A DNA stretch of 64,000 nt from Cadophora sp. MPI-SDFR-AT-0126. Taxonomy: Eukaryota > Ascomycota > Leotiomycetes > Helotiales > Ploettnerulaceae. Positions 44,770 through 54,601 of this stretch are shown here, piece by piece. Each line of letters begins with the position of its first letter. Position 1 is the stretch's first letter. The DNA lies in the NCBI GenBank assembly GCA_020747065.1, contig JAGMVK010000004.1:682001-746000 (forward strand), read 5' to 3'. The notes beneath the pieces were generated by a model, which did no database searches, was not told the origin of the DNA, and saw only the letters and a list, made by a program, of their open reading frames with translations. Made by a program: the position numbers and the translations under genes.

Positions 44770-47256
44770 TTATGTCTTCGCAACTTTCGAGCTCGCAGCT
44801 TCCTTCCCTAGAGTCTCCAATGCTTCCTCGTACCTTGGTCTTTGAGAAGCGAAGGCATCCTCTTTAATAGTAAGCCTACCCATCTTCAAGCCATTTGCTC
44901 GTTCAATGCTGTCCGATCTCCCAATCTCGTTCCAGAACCATCTTCCTTCAGTAGCAGTGAACAGAGTCCATGCATGTCCTTTCTTGCCGGCCCTTGCAGT
45001 TCTTCCGATCCGGTGAACATAGCTTTCGATGCTAGTTGGAACATCGTAGTTTATTACATGTGCCAGGTTTGGGAGGTCAAGACCTCGAGATGCCAGGTCA
45101 CTGGCCACAATTATCGAGATTTTGCCGGAGGCGAAGGAGATGATTGTACGTTCACGAGAAGCTCGTGGTGTTGTTGCTGTTAGGGTTCGAATGGATGAGG
45201 ATATCGATGGGGAGAGAAGCGCAAGTAGGCGGCCCAACCTGACAGCGGACTCATTGGATTTGGTGAAAACGAGTACACCATGAGGCACATCTGTAATTGC
45301 CTTGACCGTGATCTCTTTGCTGGATATAGCCGAGCTTGCTTCTGATGAGCTCTCATCATCTGATCCGGACGAGTCGGAGTCTGAGTCGGAACCGGAGGAG
45401 GAGCTATCATCATTTGGATTGCCCTCTGTGGATGGGATGATCTTCTCGCGTTTCATGAGCTCCATGAGGTACAATGGTTTGACGGTTTCATCTTCAACCT
45501 TAACACTGGACTCCACCAATTGTAAAGGAATAACATGACCAGTACCTCTCGTCTCGTTCTCATCATGAGCTGTGCCATCTAAAACAACTAGTTTTGGACG
45601 AACAAGCTTCAAGTGATTCAGCTTGCCAACATCTCTTGTCATCGTAGCGCTTAGAATGACTTTTCTGACAGCTTGCTTCTGTCCAATTCTAGCCATGACA
45701 GTAGGCAACCACTGCTGAAAGCTCTGATCCAACAGCTTGTCTGCTTCATCGACAACGAGCCATTGTAAATGTGAGATCGAGAACCCGGGAGTGAACTTGA
45801 GGTGCTCTACCAGTCTTCCAGGAGTGCAAATGAGGATATCGACCTGGGGCCGGGACTTCACAACATCACCTCGAATTTTCGACTTAGACTGTTCTCGACC
45901 AAAGATTTTCGTCTCGATTTTTTTCGAGCTCCATGGAGCATTCGCATCCTTCAAGTCCGCATCCCATCTTTCAGTATCATAGACCAAGTGATCATCCATT
46001 ATGTTCTGTCGTTCGACCTCAATTGTCTCGTTTCCTACTGCTGTGCCAACCTTGACTCGATGCGTGTAGCCATCTCCACGAGCAAATGCCGAAGCGCATA
46101 TTTCTGAGACTTGCTGAGCCTGTGTAACAAGCTCTCTTGTTGGCATCACAATAAGACCACGTATACCACGCGCCGAATATCGACTGAGATCCTCAACCAT
46201 CGGTAACACATACGACAATGTTTTACCAGAACCAGTAGCTGCCGAGACGAGGATATCTCCGGGGTCAACTTGACTCCCAGGTAGAAGTAGCGGCAAGACA
46301 GCGGCTTGCACAGCAAAAGCTTGCTCGTAACCCTTCTGTTGAAGCACCTTTGAAACATCCTCTGGAATACCAATTTCCTCAAACTGAGCAGTAACAGTAG
46401 GCGAGACTCTTATGGGCGATGCGAGCCATTTTGGAAGCGACGCCGATAGTGGTAGAGATGGGAGCTCTGGAACTGGCTCAGGTTGAGGGAGGGGACCAAG
46501 GTCGTGGACTTCAATTGGGACATCTGGCATTGGTACATCTTCCTGAACAGGGACTTCGCGGGATTGCGCAAGTTTCTGTGCCTTTTTCAGGGACTTTTGC
46601 CGCTTCTCCATCAACTTATTATGCCGCAAATCCTCAGCATTATCATCAACACTGTTTTTAGGCACTTCTTCTCCCTTCAGTTTCTTCCTTTTTGTCTTCG
46701 ACTGTTTCGGCGCAACAACCTCGCTAGCTGTCTGTTCCAATTCCATAGATTCCGTTGGCTCAATGGACTCCGTGGACTTTTCTTTCAATGATTTCTTCTC
46801 AATGTCCGCATCACCATCTGGCACTAGCTCGCCTCTCTCTGAGCTTGACTTTTCGCCCTCCGATCCCCTTTGAGCGCTTTCTCCATCATCAAAATGTGCT
46901 GCTTCTTGCATGCCATTGTGTAGCACAGCTTTCTTCTCCTTCTTCTCCTTTTTGGATTTCTTGACCGAGCTTAAAGCATCCAACGATTCAGCCTCTGGCT
47001 TTCGTTTCCGATTTGTAACAGAGGGCGATGAATTTTCTGTAGAAGACTCGGTAGGAGCAGACAATGGCTGTGATTTGGATTTTGAGGGGGGAACATATCG
47101 CGCGTATGTGGAGGAAGCATCTTGTCGAGTTGCTGCCAGGGAGGGTTGAGATGGTTCCGGATCTGGACGGTCCAGAATCGGCGCGGGAATTTGTCGTACT
47201 ATCGGAACGCTCTTTTTCGATGGGGGAATATATCGTGAGTAGATTTGTGAAGCCAT
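44770..47256 (-). CDS. DBP6: DEAD-box RNA helicase DBP6 (ribosome biogenesis)
   Basis: ATP-dependent nucleolar helicase needed for early 60S subunit assembly. Intronless, 828 aa. A low-complexity, charged N-terminal 270 residues with KKSKKEKKEKK nuclear signals precede the helicase core: SAATGSGKTLSYVLP (motif I), MPTRELV (Ia), CTPGRLVEHL (Ib), VDEADKLL (DEAD box as DEAD), LSATM (III), then a Ser/Asp-rich insertion of about 30 residues (SSSSGSDSDSDSSGSDDE) between the two RecA domains, ASDLASRGLDL (V) and YVHRIGRTARAGKKGH (VI). DEAD plus the inserted segment with large spacing in domain 1 after PTREL is the Dbp6/DDX51 pattern. Confidence 0.93.
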   Translation of the reverse strand: MASQIYSRYIPPSKKSVPIVRQIPAPILDRPDPEPSQPSLAATRQDASSTYARYVPPSKSKSQPLSAPTESSTENSSPSVTNRKRKPEAESLDALSSVKKSKKEKKEKKAVLHNGMQEAAHFDDGESAQRGSEGEKSSSERGELVPDGDADIEKKSLKEKSTESIEPTESMELEQTASEVVAPKQSKTKRKKLKGEEVPKNSVDDNAEDLRHNKLMEKRQKSLKKAQKLAQSREVPVQEDVPMPDVPIEVHDLGPLPQPEPVPELPSLPLSASLPKWLASPIRVSPTVTAQFEEIGIPEDVSKVLQQKGYEQAFAVQAAVLPLLLPGSQVDPGDILVSAATGSGKTLSYVLPMVEDLSRYSARGIRGLIVMPTRELVTQAQQVSEICASAFARGDGYTHRVKVGTAVGNETIEVERQNIMDDHLVYDTERWDADLKDANAPWSSKKIETKIFGREQSKSKIRGDVVKSRPQVDILICTPGRLVEHLKFTPGFSISHLQWLVVDEADKLLDQSFQQWLPTVMARIGQKQAVRKVILSATMTRDVGKLNHLKLVRPKLVVLDGTAHDENETRGTGHVIPLQLVESSVKVEDETVKPLYLMELMKREKIIPSTEGNPNDDSSSSGSDSDSDSSGSDDESSSEASSAISSKEITVKAITDVPHGVLVFTKSNESAVRLGRLLALLSPSISSSIRTLTATTPRASRERTIISFASGKISIIVASDLASRGLDLPNLAHVINYDVPTSIESYVHRIGRTARAGKKGHAWTLFTATEGRWFWNEIGRSDSIERANGLKMGRLTIKEDAFASQRPRYEEALETLGKEAASSKVAKT

Positions 47257-47737
47257 TGCCGCAAGATGATCTTCACGCGGCTGTTGAATGGTGGTTCATG
47301 CTGGGACAGTTTTTCGATCAAGACGAGGCTGCGCTGCACAATAAAAAAGGTGGTCGGCTGTACCCGTTCAAGCGGCCGCATATACCGCACTCCAGTCTTA
47401 CAAGTTGAGCCAGCCTCGAGACTTCATGAACAGAAAGCCCAGTAAGCGAAGTAGATTTTAAAGCATGGTAGGTCTTGATAGCAACGTAATCACATATTTT
47501 GTTCCTGTGAAATTTTTCGTGATTCAATGATCAAAATCCATCGAGTCAACCTGATGCTTTATTCTCCCCCGAAGCTTAGAGCCAATCTTCTACATTTTGT
47601 TTGGACCTTTCGAGCCTTCCCCATCATGATGTACAGCCTGATTCTTCTAAACTCTCACAAAACATGTAAAAAGATCTTCCGCGAACCGCTGCAGATTCCC
47701 AAACTCCAATCAAGCACCGACCTTCAAACTATGATCT
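47257..47737. other. Intergenic, no gene seen
   Basis: DBP6 promoter and 3' flank of the cis-prenyltransferase gene (both minus). Confidence 0.5.
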
Positions 47738-48850
47738 CTACCTTGTCTTTATTTTCCTGTCCTCGACATGCTTCTGATTCCATTGATACTCAACCAAGAC
47801 AGGCAGAAACTGCCATAAATCAAATTCAGGCCACAGGCAATCTAAGAACACAATTTCGGTGTCCTCGTGGCACTGCCATAGCATGAAATCACTTAGTCTC
47901 TTTACCCCACTCGTCCTGATTAACATATCTAGCGGAGGATCCTTGGCTGTGAACATATGGTCTCCTATCGTCTCGGAAGTGATAGCCTCTGGATCTGGAT
48001 ATAGATGATCTCTGCTGTCATTTGGCGGAGATTCTGGGTATAGTGTGGTAGTTGAAGAAACGGAATCGTCGATATCGGATGAGGGAGAACTTGAACGAAG
48101 AGGTGAGGTGCTCAGGTTCCTCGAGCGGATCTTTTGTGTAATTCTCGTTTGCGAAAAGGGCCTTGCGTGTGCTGGTAGAGGTTTTGAGTAGTCCTCGACT
48201 GTTGACTTGATAGCCGAAGTGATCTCATCTCGAGATGTATATGGGAAACAGATATTCAGAGCACACCTGTCTCCGTCAGTAAAATTCGCCATCCATGGAG
48301 ATTGGGTGGAATTACGTTCCGTTATTCTTTGTCATATCCACCGCCTTATCAATGACTTGCAAGACATCTGGTCGAAGCAGGTCCCTGTTCCCCAACACTC
48401 TGACACTAGCACCATATCTATCGAGTAATTCTCCATGCTGAGAAAGCTGGGAGAGCTTGATCTTGGCCATGTCCATCAGAGCATCCACCTCATATTTCGA
48501 CCGCTTGAAGTTCTCGATACTGAAAGCATAAACCGTGACGACCTTGACTCCAGATTTATAGCAAACTTCTAAGATCTAATCCAACCAAGTCAGCCGTCTG
48601 CAAGATATACAGACCAAAGATCACCTACTTTCGCCAAAGCCTCGAACCCCAAATTATGCCCCTCTACTGTCTCGATTTTGTGACTTCTTGCAAAACGTCT
48701 GTTCCCATCCATAACAAAAGCCACATGTTGTGGTATAGAGCCTTGCCTCAAAGCACCTATCAGCAATTCCCGCAGCTGATTGATGCCCCATTCGACTGGT
48801 GGAGATTCGAGCATCCATTTTCGAAGCTGCGTGAGATATGGGGAAGGCAT
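47738..48850 (-). CDS. RER2: Cis-prenyltransferase (dehydrodolichyl diphosphate synthase)
   Basis: Elongates farnesyl diphosphate with isopentenyl diphosphate in cis to dolichol precursors at the ER, for N-glycosylation and GPI synthesis. Three exons (48850-48629, 48575-48316, 48266-47738), 336 aa. Visible motifs: IPQHVAFVMDGNRRFARSHK (catalytic Asp), GFEALAKILEVCYK, VVTVYAFSIENFKRSKYEV, LNICFPYTSRDEITSA, LDMLIRTSGVKRLSDFMLWQ and EFDLWQFLPVLVEYQW. A Ser/Pro-rich insertion of about 80 residues precedes the RTSG block, usual for fungal Rer2. The start is the ATG at 48850; an in-frame upstream ATG at 49066 would add 72 residues of unfavourable composition. Rer2 versus Srt1 cannot be told from sequence alone. 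Confidence 0.92.
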
Positions 48851-49331
48851 TATTCTAGAGCCAACAGTAGTATATCGTTCAAATCGCGAATGGTAGAGTG
48901 TTGAAGGGAAAGAGCCACGTGTAAGTCGTCGAGATGTGAATTGGATGGTTTGCCTGCATATGTAATGAGCGTGAGGAGGATTGTGGCGACAGTCGTCGTC
49001 GAATAGTTGGCAGGATGCTGTGAATTCCTGGGCAAGGTTGCGCGGCGCTGGGCTGAGGCTGGGCATACCAGATCCTAGGAAGTTGTCGCACTTGTGCCTG
49101 AGCTTAGCTGAGAGCTCCGATAGCGATAAGAAGGCCCCTGAATCGAAGCGAGGCCATGATGTCTCTTCTGCTGGAAGCTATCATGTCCAATTTACTTAAA
49201 ATCTCAACCCATCTCTGCGCAAACACAAAAGAAGGGCCGGGAGCTATTGACAATCTCTAATAATCAACAATGCGACTCTCCCTGTAATTCAACCATCTGC
49301 GACAGCGCCAGCTGTCTCTCGTCTCGCAACA
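48851..49331. promoter_or_regulatory. Shared divergent promoter, RER2 / GPI3
   Basis: 481 bp separate the divergent starts; both genes serve ER lipid-linked glycoconjugate synthesis. No particular binding site was assigned. Confidence 0.6.
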
Positions 49332-50846
49332 ATGCCGTACAATATTGCCATGGTCAGCGACAACTTCTTCCCCCAACCAGGAGGAGTTGAAAGTCATATC
49401 TACCAGCTCTCTACGAAGCTCATTGACCGGGGCCATAAAGTCGTGGTAATCACTCACGCTTTCGAGGGTCGGACTGGTGTGCGATACCTGACAAATGGCC
49501 TCAAAGTTTACTACGTTCCCTTCTTCGTCATCTACCGCGCCACGACCTTTCCGACTGTGTTCTCCTTCTTTCCAGTGTTCCGCAATATCATTATTCGAGA
49601 ACAGATCGAAATTGTACATGGACATGCGAGTCTGAGCAGTCTTTGCCATGAAGCTATTTTGCATGCGCGGACAATGGGCTTGAGGACGGTGTTCACGGAT
49701 CATTCATTGTTCGGATTCGCAGATGCAGCCAGCATCCTCACTAACAAGCTTCTCAAATTCATTCTCAGCGATGTAGATCATGTCATTTGTGTCAGCCATA
49801 CATGGTATGTAAATCATCATGCTTAATTGACTTTACTGACTATCTCTAGCAAGGAAAACACGGTCTTACGAGCCTCCCTCGATCCTCTCATGGTATCCGT
49901 CATTCCCAATGCAGTCGTCGCCGAGAACTTTCGTCCTCTTCATCACCCGTCATACCCGTCCGATCTCAATAGTCAACTCGTACCGGTGCCTCAGCACCTT
50001 GGGCCGCACGATGTGATTACAATAGTCGTTATATCGCGACTCTTCTACAACAAAGGGACGGATCTTTTGGTTGCAGCAATCCCGAGGATTCTGGCCAGCC
50101 ATCCAAATGTGCGGTTTGTGATTGCTGGCTCTGGCCCGAAAGCTATAGATTTGGAACAGATGATTGAAAGGAACGTATTGCAGGATCGTGTGGAGATGTT
50201 GGGACCTGTCAGGCACGAAGAGGTCCGAGACGTCATGGTTCGGGGTCACATATACCTTCATCCAAGCTTGACGGAAGCTTTCGGGACCGTTATTGTGGAA
50301 GCTGCAAGCTGCGGGTTATATGTTGTTTGCACACAAGTGGGTGGGATCCCGGAAGTCCTTCCCGCACACATGACAGTGTTTGCGAAGCCAGAAGAGGACG
50401 ATTTGGTCGCTGCAACTGGGAAGGCCATTGCTTCAATGCGAGCGAATAAGGTCAGGACGGAGAAATTTCACGATCAAGTGAGAATGATGTACTCTTGGAC
50501 CGATGTGGCAGAAAGAACGGAGAGGGTGTATGATGGTATATCCGGAGTTCTGAGCGAGGCGGACTTCTATGGCTATGATGCTGCCGATGCGACAAGCTGG
50601 AGTGCAACAAGAGGACGAGCTGGAGTGCAGAGTTTTGCATTGATTGACCGATTGAAACGGTACTATGGCTGTGGAATTTGGGCTGGAAAGCTGTTCTGTC
50701 TTTGCGTGGTCATTGACTATCTCATTTTCATTATGCTCGAATTCCTTGCACCAAGAGATGCCATCGATATTGCCAGGAACTGGCCCAAGAAGACTCCCGA
50801 AGAGAGAGTTTCACGAGAACGATCAGCTTTCAGCAGAAGACCTTGA
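49332..50846 (+). CDS. GPI3: GPI-GlcNAc transferase catalytic subunit (PIG-A)
   Basis: Catalytic subunit of the complex that adds GlcNAc from UDP-GlcNAc to phosphatidylinositol, the first GPI-anchor step on the cytosolic ER face; called SPT14 in yeast. Two exons (49332-49804, 49850-50846), 489 aa; the 45-nt intron splits a Cys codon in [17 protein letters not shown]4 family enzyme: [76 protein letters not shown], and the sugar-nucleotide motif [20 protein letters not shown] with the E-x7-E pair. One C-terminal TM segment ([21 protein letters not shown]) anchors it in the ER, as in PIG-A. Confidence 0.96.
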
Positions 50847-51199
50847 CTGTGAACCTGTCCGAGTCAACAGTACACTTACCAGGATACTCTTGGTTCGATA
50901 CTTGTTATTGGACAGTTTCGATGAGTCTCATGGCCTGGGAGGGTTCAACAAGGTGCAATATCGTCAAGATTCGGGGTCACTTCCATATTCCTCTGCTGCA
51001 ACGTACCTGCAGCAGGGGTCTAGCGCCACTACGAGACCGCCGTCTGCATGGTATATGGTTAGTGGTGTGTGAGTCAGACCGAGCATTACTTCTGTTTCTC
51101 ACCAATTTCGGATCAGGCACCAGCACACGGCCTAGTTGAGAAACATAAGTTCGGTTGACAGACAACATCTACTCTCTGAGTAGTTCTTCACTTCTCACG

Positions 51200-51994
51200 A
51201 TGGCTTCTCTCAATACTAGCAAGACTGTCAACGAAACTCCTGTACTCAGCGACTCGAGCCCAGATGTCCCGCCCCCACTTCAGACATTCAGTCTACGTCC
51301 ACTGACTCTGGCCGATGTTCCGACCCTTGCTCTTCATTCTAGCGAGGCATATTGGGAGGGACCAGTGAATCAGTTCATTGCACCTCATGCAGCCAAATAT
51401 CGCTCTGACTTTGTGCGCAATTTTCATCAAGCGATACGGAGGCGGCTCTTCAATCCTCGAAGCTTATCGCTTGTGGCGTATAAGGACTCTGATCCAGCAT
51501 ATCCTGTAGGGTATGCCCAGTCCATTCGATTGGGCGATGATGAGGGAGCCAAAATCTACATGAGACAGCACAGCTTGTGGACAAGATTGTATTTCTTCGT
51601 ATTCGCCTGGTTCTTTTGGATTCATGACAAGGTGGAGAATGCTGTATGGCCTGATAGGTCTTGTGATGTGGAAGCAACAAAGCAATTCTTCGCATCTGCG
51701 AATGCCGACGAAAGCACGTACTGGAATTCGTATCCTGAACGGAGCACCAGGTGGCATGTTCAAAGTGTCGTCATAAGTCCTGCATATCAAGGGAGAGGTC
51801 TTGGGAAAATGCTTGTCACCGAAACCGTCAAACTTGCTCAGCGTGAGAGGGTTATCATGGGACTATCTGCCAGTCCCGCTGGAGAGTTTCTCTACAGAAA
51901 ATTGGGCTTTGAATTACTGGGAGAGTTCACCATGAGGATCGGTGGCGAGGAAGGTGGAGGGATCATGATTCGGTATCCTGAAGGACAAGATTGA
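51200..51994 (+). CDS. GNAT-family N-acetyltransferase
   Basis: Single exon, 264 aa from the ATG at 51200 (an in-frame ATG at 51155 would add 15 residues). The acetyl-CoA-binding motif A is plain: QSVVISPAYQGRGLGKMLVTE, with the Q-x-x-G-x-G core, followed by LSASPAGEFLYRKLGFELLG, motif B. The N-terminal half (RPLTLADVPTLALHSSEAYW) has the usual first strand and helix of the fold. LYFFVFAWFFWIHDK is a hydrophobic helix typical of this fungal subfamily. The substrate is unknown. A second, damaged GNAT-type gene follows downstream at 52.6 kb. Confidence 0.88.
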   Translation: MASLNTSKTVNETPVLSDSSPDVPPPLQTFSLRPLTLADVPTLALHSSEAYWEGPVNQFIAPHAAKYRSDFVRNFHQAIRRRLFNPRSLSLVAYKDSDPAYPVGYAQSIRLGDDEGAKIYMRQHSLWTRLYFFVFAWFFWIHDKVENAVWPDRSCDVEATKQFFASANADESTYWNSYPERSTRWHVQSVVISPAYQGRGLGKMLVTETVKLAQRERVIMGLSASPAGEFLYRKLGFELLGEFTMRIGGEEGGGIMIRYPEGQD

Positions 51995-52571
51995 TGATCA
52001 CCCTTACACTGGTTTAAGGACATCATGTCTTAGCTTTATTTTGGAGACTTTTGGAAATTCCTCGATAAGATCGAATACTTGACGATGGCCATCTTGAATT
52101 CCCCCCCCCCCGTGCAGCTGGCTAACTGCCACTTTCCCCATCGAGTCAGCACATTCCTATTGCGCCCCCTAAGAGTCAGTCCTTCTTTAAGCGCCAACCA
52201 AATTTAAGGCCAGACATACTCGCGGCGTGATGGAGGATGAGAGGGTCGTTGCATTCGAGAGTTTCACTGGAAGTGAGATATGGGAAGAGCGTTGTGATCT
52301 TGTGGAATTGCCTTGTATCATTTATCCGCCATGTGACTGCTTAGAGCGATATTCAAGTCACGAAGCTGCTACAAGCCTTCGACATCAGACCTCTGTTGAC
52401 TCGTAAATTTACTTTGTTTTTGTTCCCAGTCAGGAAGGTGTTGTCAAATTGTCAGCTAGCCCCGCCTAATAACATCTAGATCTCTGCTGACTGTACAAAA
52501 GTAGGTAGCTAGTGTGAGGTACGGAGGACCACAGAAGCTGACGCTGTAGTATTCCTTTATAAAAGTGACAG
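51995..52571. other. Intergenic, with poly-C tract
   Basis: Between the two GNAT genes. An 11-base C run is at 52101-52111. A 58-codon frame from ATG 52226 region (MEDERVVAFESFTGSE) is unassigned; it could hold a lost first exon of the downstream gene. Confidence 0.4.
52101..52111. repeat. Poly-C homopolymer
   Basis: Run of 11 cytosines; a place where assembly length may be unreliable. Confidence 0.85.
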
Positions 52572-53516
52572 CCAAGTCTATGCTTCCCAAAGGGATATCT
52601 CGGCAGAGCAGTCATAGACCTACAGCAAATCAATAGATCAAAGTCGGTTTTACCACCACACCACACCCCATTCGTACCTCGTGAACAAGTCACCAAGACG
52701 GATGTCGAGATATACCAAGGTTCATACGACGAGGTTGTACTTATGCCCGAGATTTTTGTACCAGCTATGTCAAAGGACTTGCAGTGGTCGTCATTGATGC
52801 GAGATGCGAAAGTCAAAGACTGGGTAGCATGGCAGCTAGAGTATTTCAAACTTCGGTGGAAGTTGCCTGACAAGAGGCTTTTCTTTGCGAAGAAGTTTCC
52901 ACTGGGTAAGTCTCTCCTCACCCTGCTCATTAAGAATAGATATATGATGGAAATTTTGGCCTTGGCCGTCAGCTACGTGTGAATGTTAAACAATTTGCTG
53001 AAGAAATGTTATGGGGGTAGGAAAGTGGTGGGCTACAGTGCCCTAGGTTCACCGGGGACATGGACAAAAGAGCAGATCAACGCTTCGTCTGGAGTTCCGC
53101 CAATGCCAGAGGGCGTCAATCAGGTGCTACTGAAGGAAATGACTAGTCTGATCGGAATATCGAAGAAATATGGCTATGATTCAACCATACATTACCGTAA
53201 GCCTTCACAATCCGATGGCCACTGAATTTTGAGCACCTCAAAAGGCCGATTCTAGATAACAGATCGAAAAGGAATGGCGGTTCTTCCAGAATACCAGCGG
53301 AAAGGAATCGCAAGCAAGCTCTCCCAGCGTCTCAACGAGATTGTTGATGAGGAAGGCGGCACGACTTATGCTGTCGCAGTGCCAGCAGCTATGATGCTTT
53401 TCAAGAAGCAAGATTTTGAGATTATAGGGACGGGGTCCATGGATATGACGAAATTTGGAGGAACATCAGAGCAAGGGAACAGTTATGTCATGCTCAGAAA
53501 GCCTCAAAACAAATGA
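52572..53516 (+). pseudogene. GNAT-type acetyltransferase gene, probably broken
   Basis: Coding-like from about 52572 (CFPKGYLGRAVIDLQ) through ATG 52743, LRWKLPDKRLFFAKKF to a TGA at 52980-52982; the same frame resumes at 52983 and reads KKCYGGRKVVGYSALGSPG and WTKEQINASSGVPP. An intron at 53197-53262 (GTAAGC donor, AG) then leads to the GNAT motif HRKGMAVLPEYQRKGIASKL, with ending GTSEQGNSYVMLRK. A GTAAGT at 52906 suggests an intron over the TGA, but no AG acceptor I can find restores the phase. No ATG precedes the upstream coding-like part in frame. So either an eroded gene or one with unrecognised exons. The acetyl-CoA motif itself is intact. Confidence 0.5.
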
Positions 53517-54601
53517 GGGGAAAGCTCGGGATATTGAAAGGAAACATTTGACAGCCCTATATCAGTCACAAGCCATCACAGCAAGGGTTGACCCCTATAT
53601 AAAGTTTCATTTTGCAATATTCCATACCTGGAGAAAGTTGAAGAAAGACTCGGAGATTCCTCGCAGTCCTTTCATTCCGCATCATGTGTATCCCGAGCTT
53701 GGAATGAAGCGTTGATGACCGGGTTCTCGGGATTTGGACCTGGGGACAGCGAGGAGTTCTCGACAGGGCGTCGACGCCATTGTTGCCTATTTCCAGTTGA
53801 TATCTTTAACAAGAGACAGGAGAGTAAGTATCTTTGAAGAGCATGTGTTGTATTTTCCTGTGATAGAGAACTTCAACATGGAAGTTAAGAAAAGGGAACT
53901 CCATTGTCAAATTTCAGCGACAGCACTTTAGGACACCACCAACTCTGTTCTCTACTCACCAAAGCGCATCTCAAACTTAAGCAGTATCGATCAGGCAGCT
54001 AGCCTATCACATTACAGTAGCAGAATCTCAATCCATCAACCACATCGAGTATGGCCACACTCAAAATTAAAACCGAATATTCCCAGCCCCGCTCGCCTCT
54101 CTTCTCAGAGTCACACGTTCCTCTGCCTCGAGCCTCATTACATGACAAACCCATACTTCACCCTTAATACTAGGCTAATTCAGACCCACTCCGTCACGTC
54201 GACGGGAAGAAGGAAGCGGAGAAAAATGTCCAAATTTAAACCCGAATATTCCCAGCTCGCTAACAGAGGTTGCGTATCGTGATGTCGGCTTCCTCTTGTA
54301 GGATATTGGTGCTCCGTGGGTCTTGACCAATAATTCGGATGGGTTGTGGTGTATGTCGGGACGGAAATAACGTTGACCTCACTCTGGTGGTGTCGGACTC
54401 TATGTTGAAGAGATGGAGAGGTGAATTACTAGCGGAAAAGGTTGAACGTCCAACTCATCTCGAGGTATATGAACATTAAGTTCCCTAATTGATTTCTGGT
54501 GACGTTTGAAAGTGACTTCACAAGTACCTTTCTACTCGTTCGATCTCTCCTCTCCTATCACAATACCACAAACTCGGACGCACACCCTCACTTCTTCAAC
54601 A
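53517..54601. promoter_or_regulatory. Intergenic with a repeated promoter motif
   Basis: No gene seen. The element AAATT(T)AAAaCCGAATATTCCCAGC occurs twice, about 168 bp apart (near 54063-54088 and 54231-54256), both on the plus strand upstream of the flavin monooxygenase. Confidence 0.5.

Noticed and set aside
48851..49066. N-terminal extension of the cis-prenyltransferase to ATG 49066
   Set aside because: The added 72 residues are Cys/His/Ser-rich and unlike the family; the ATG at 48850 starts just before the conserved N-terminal helix.
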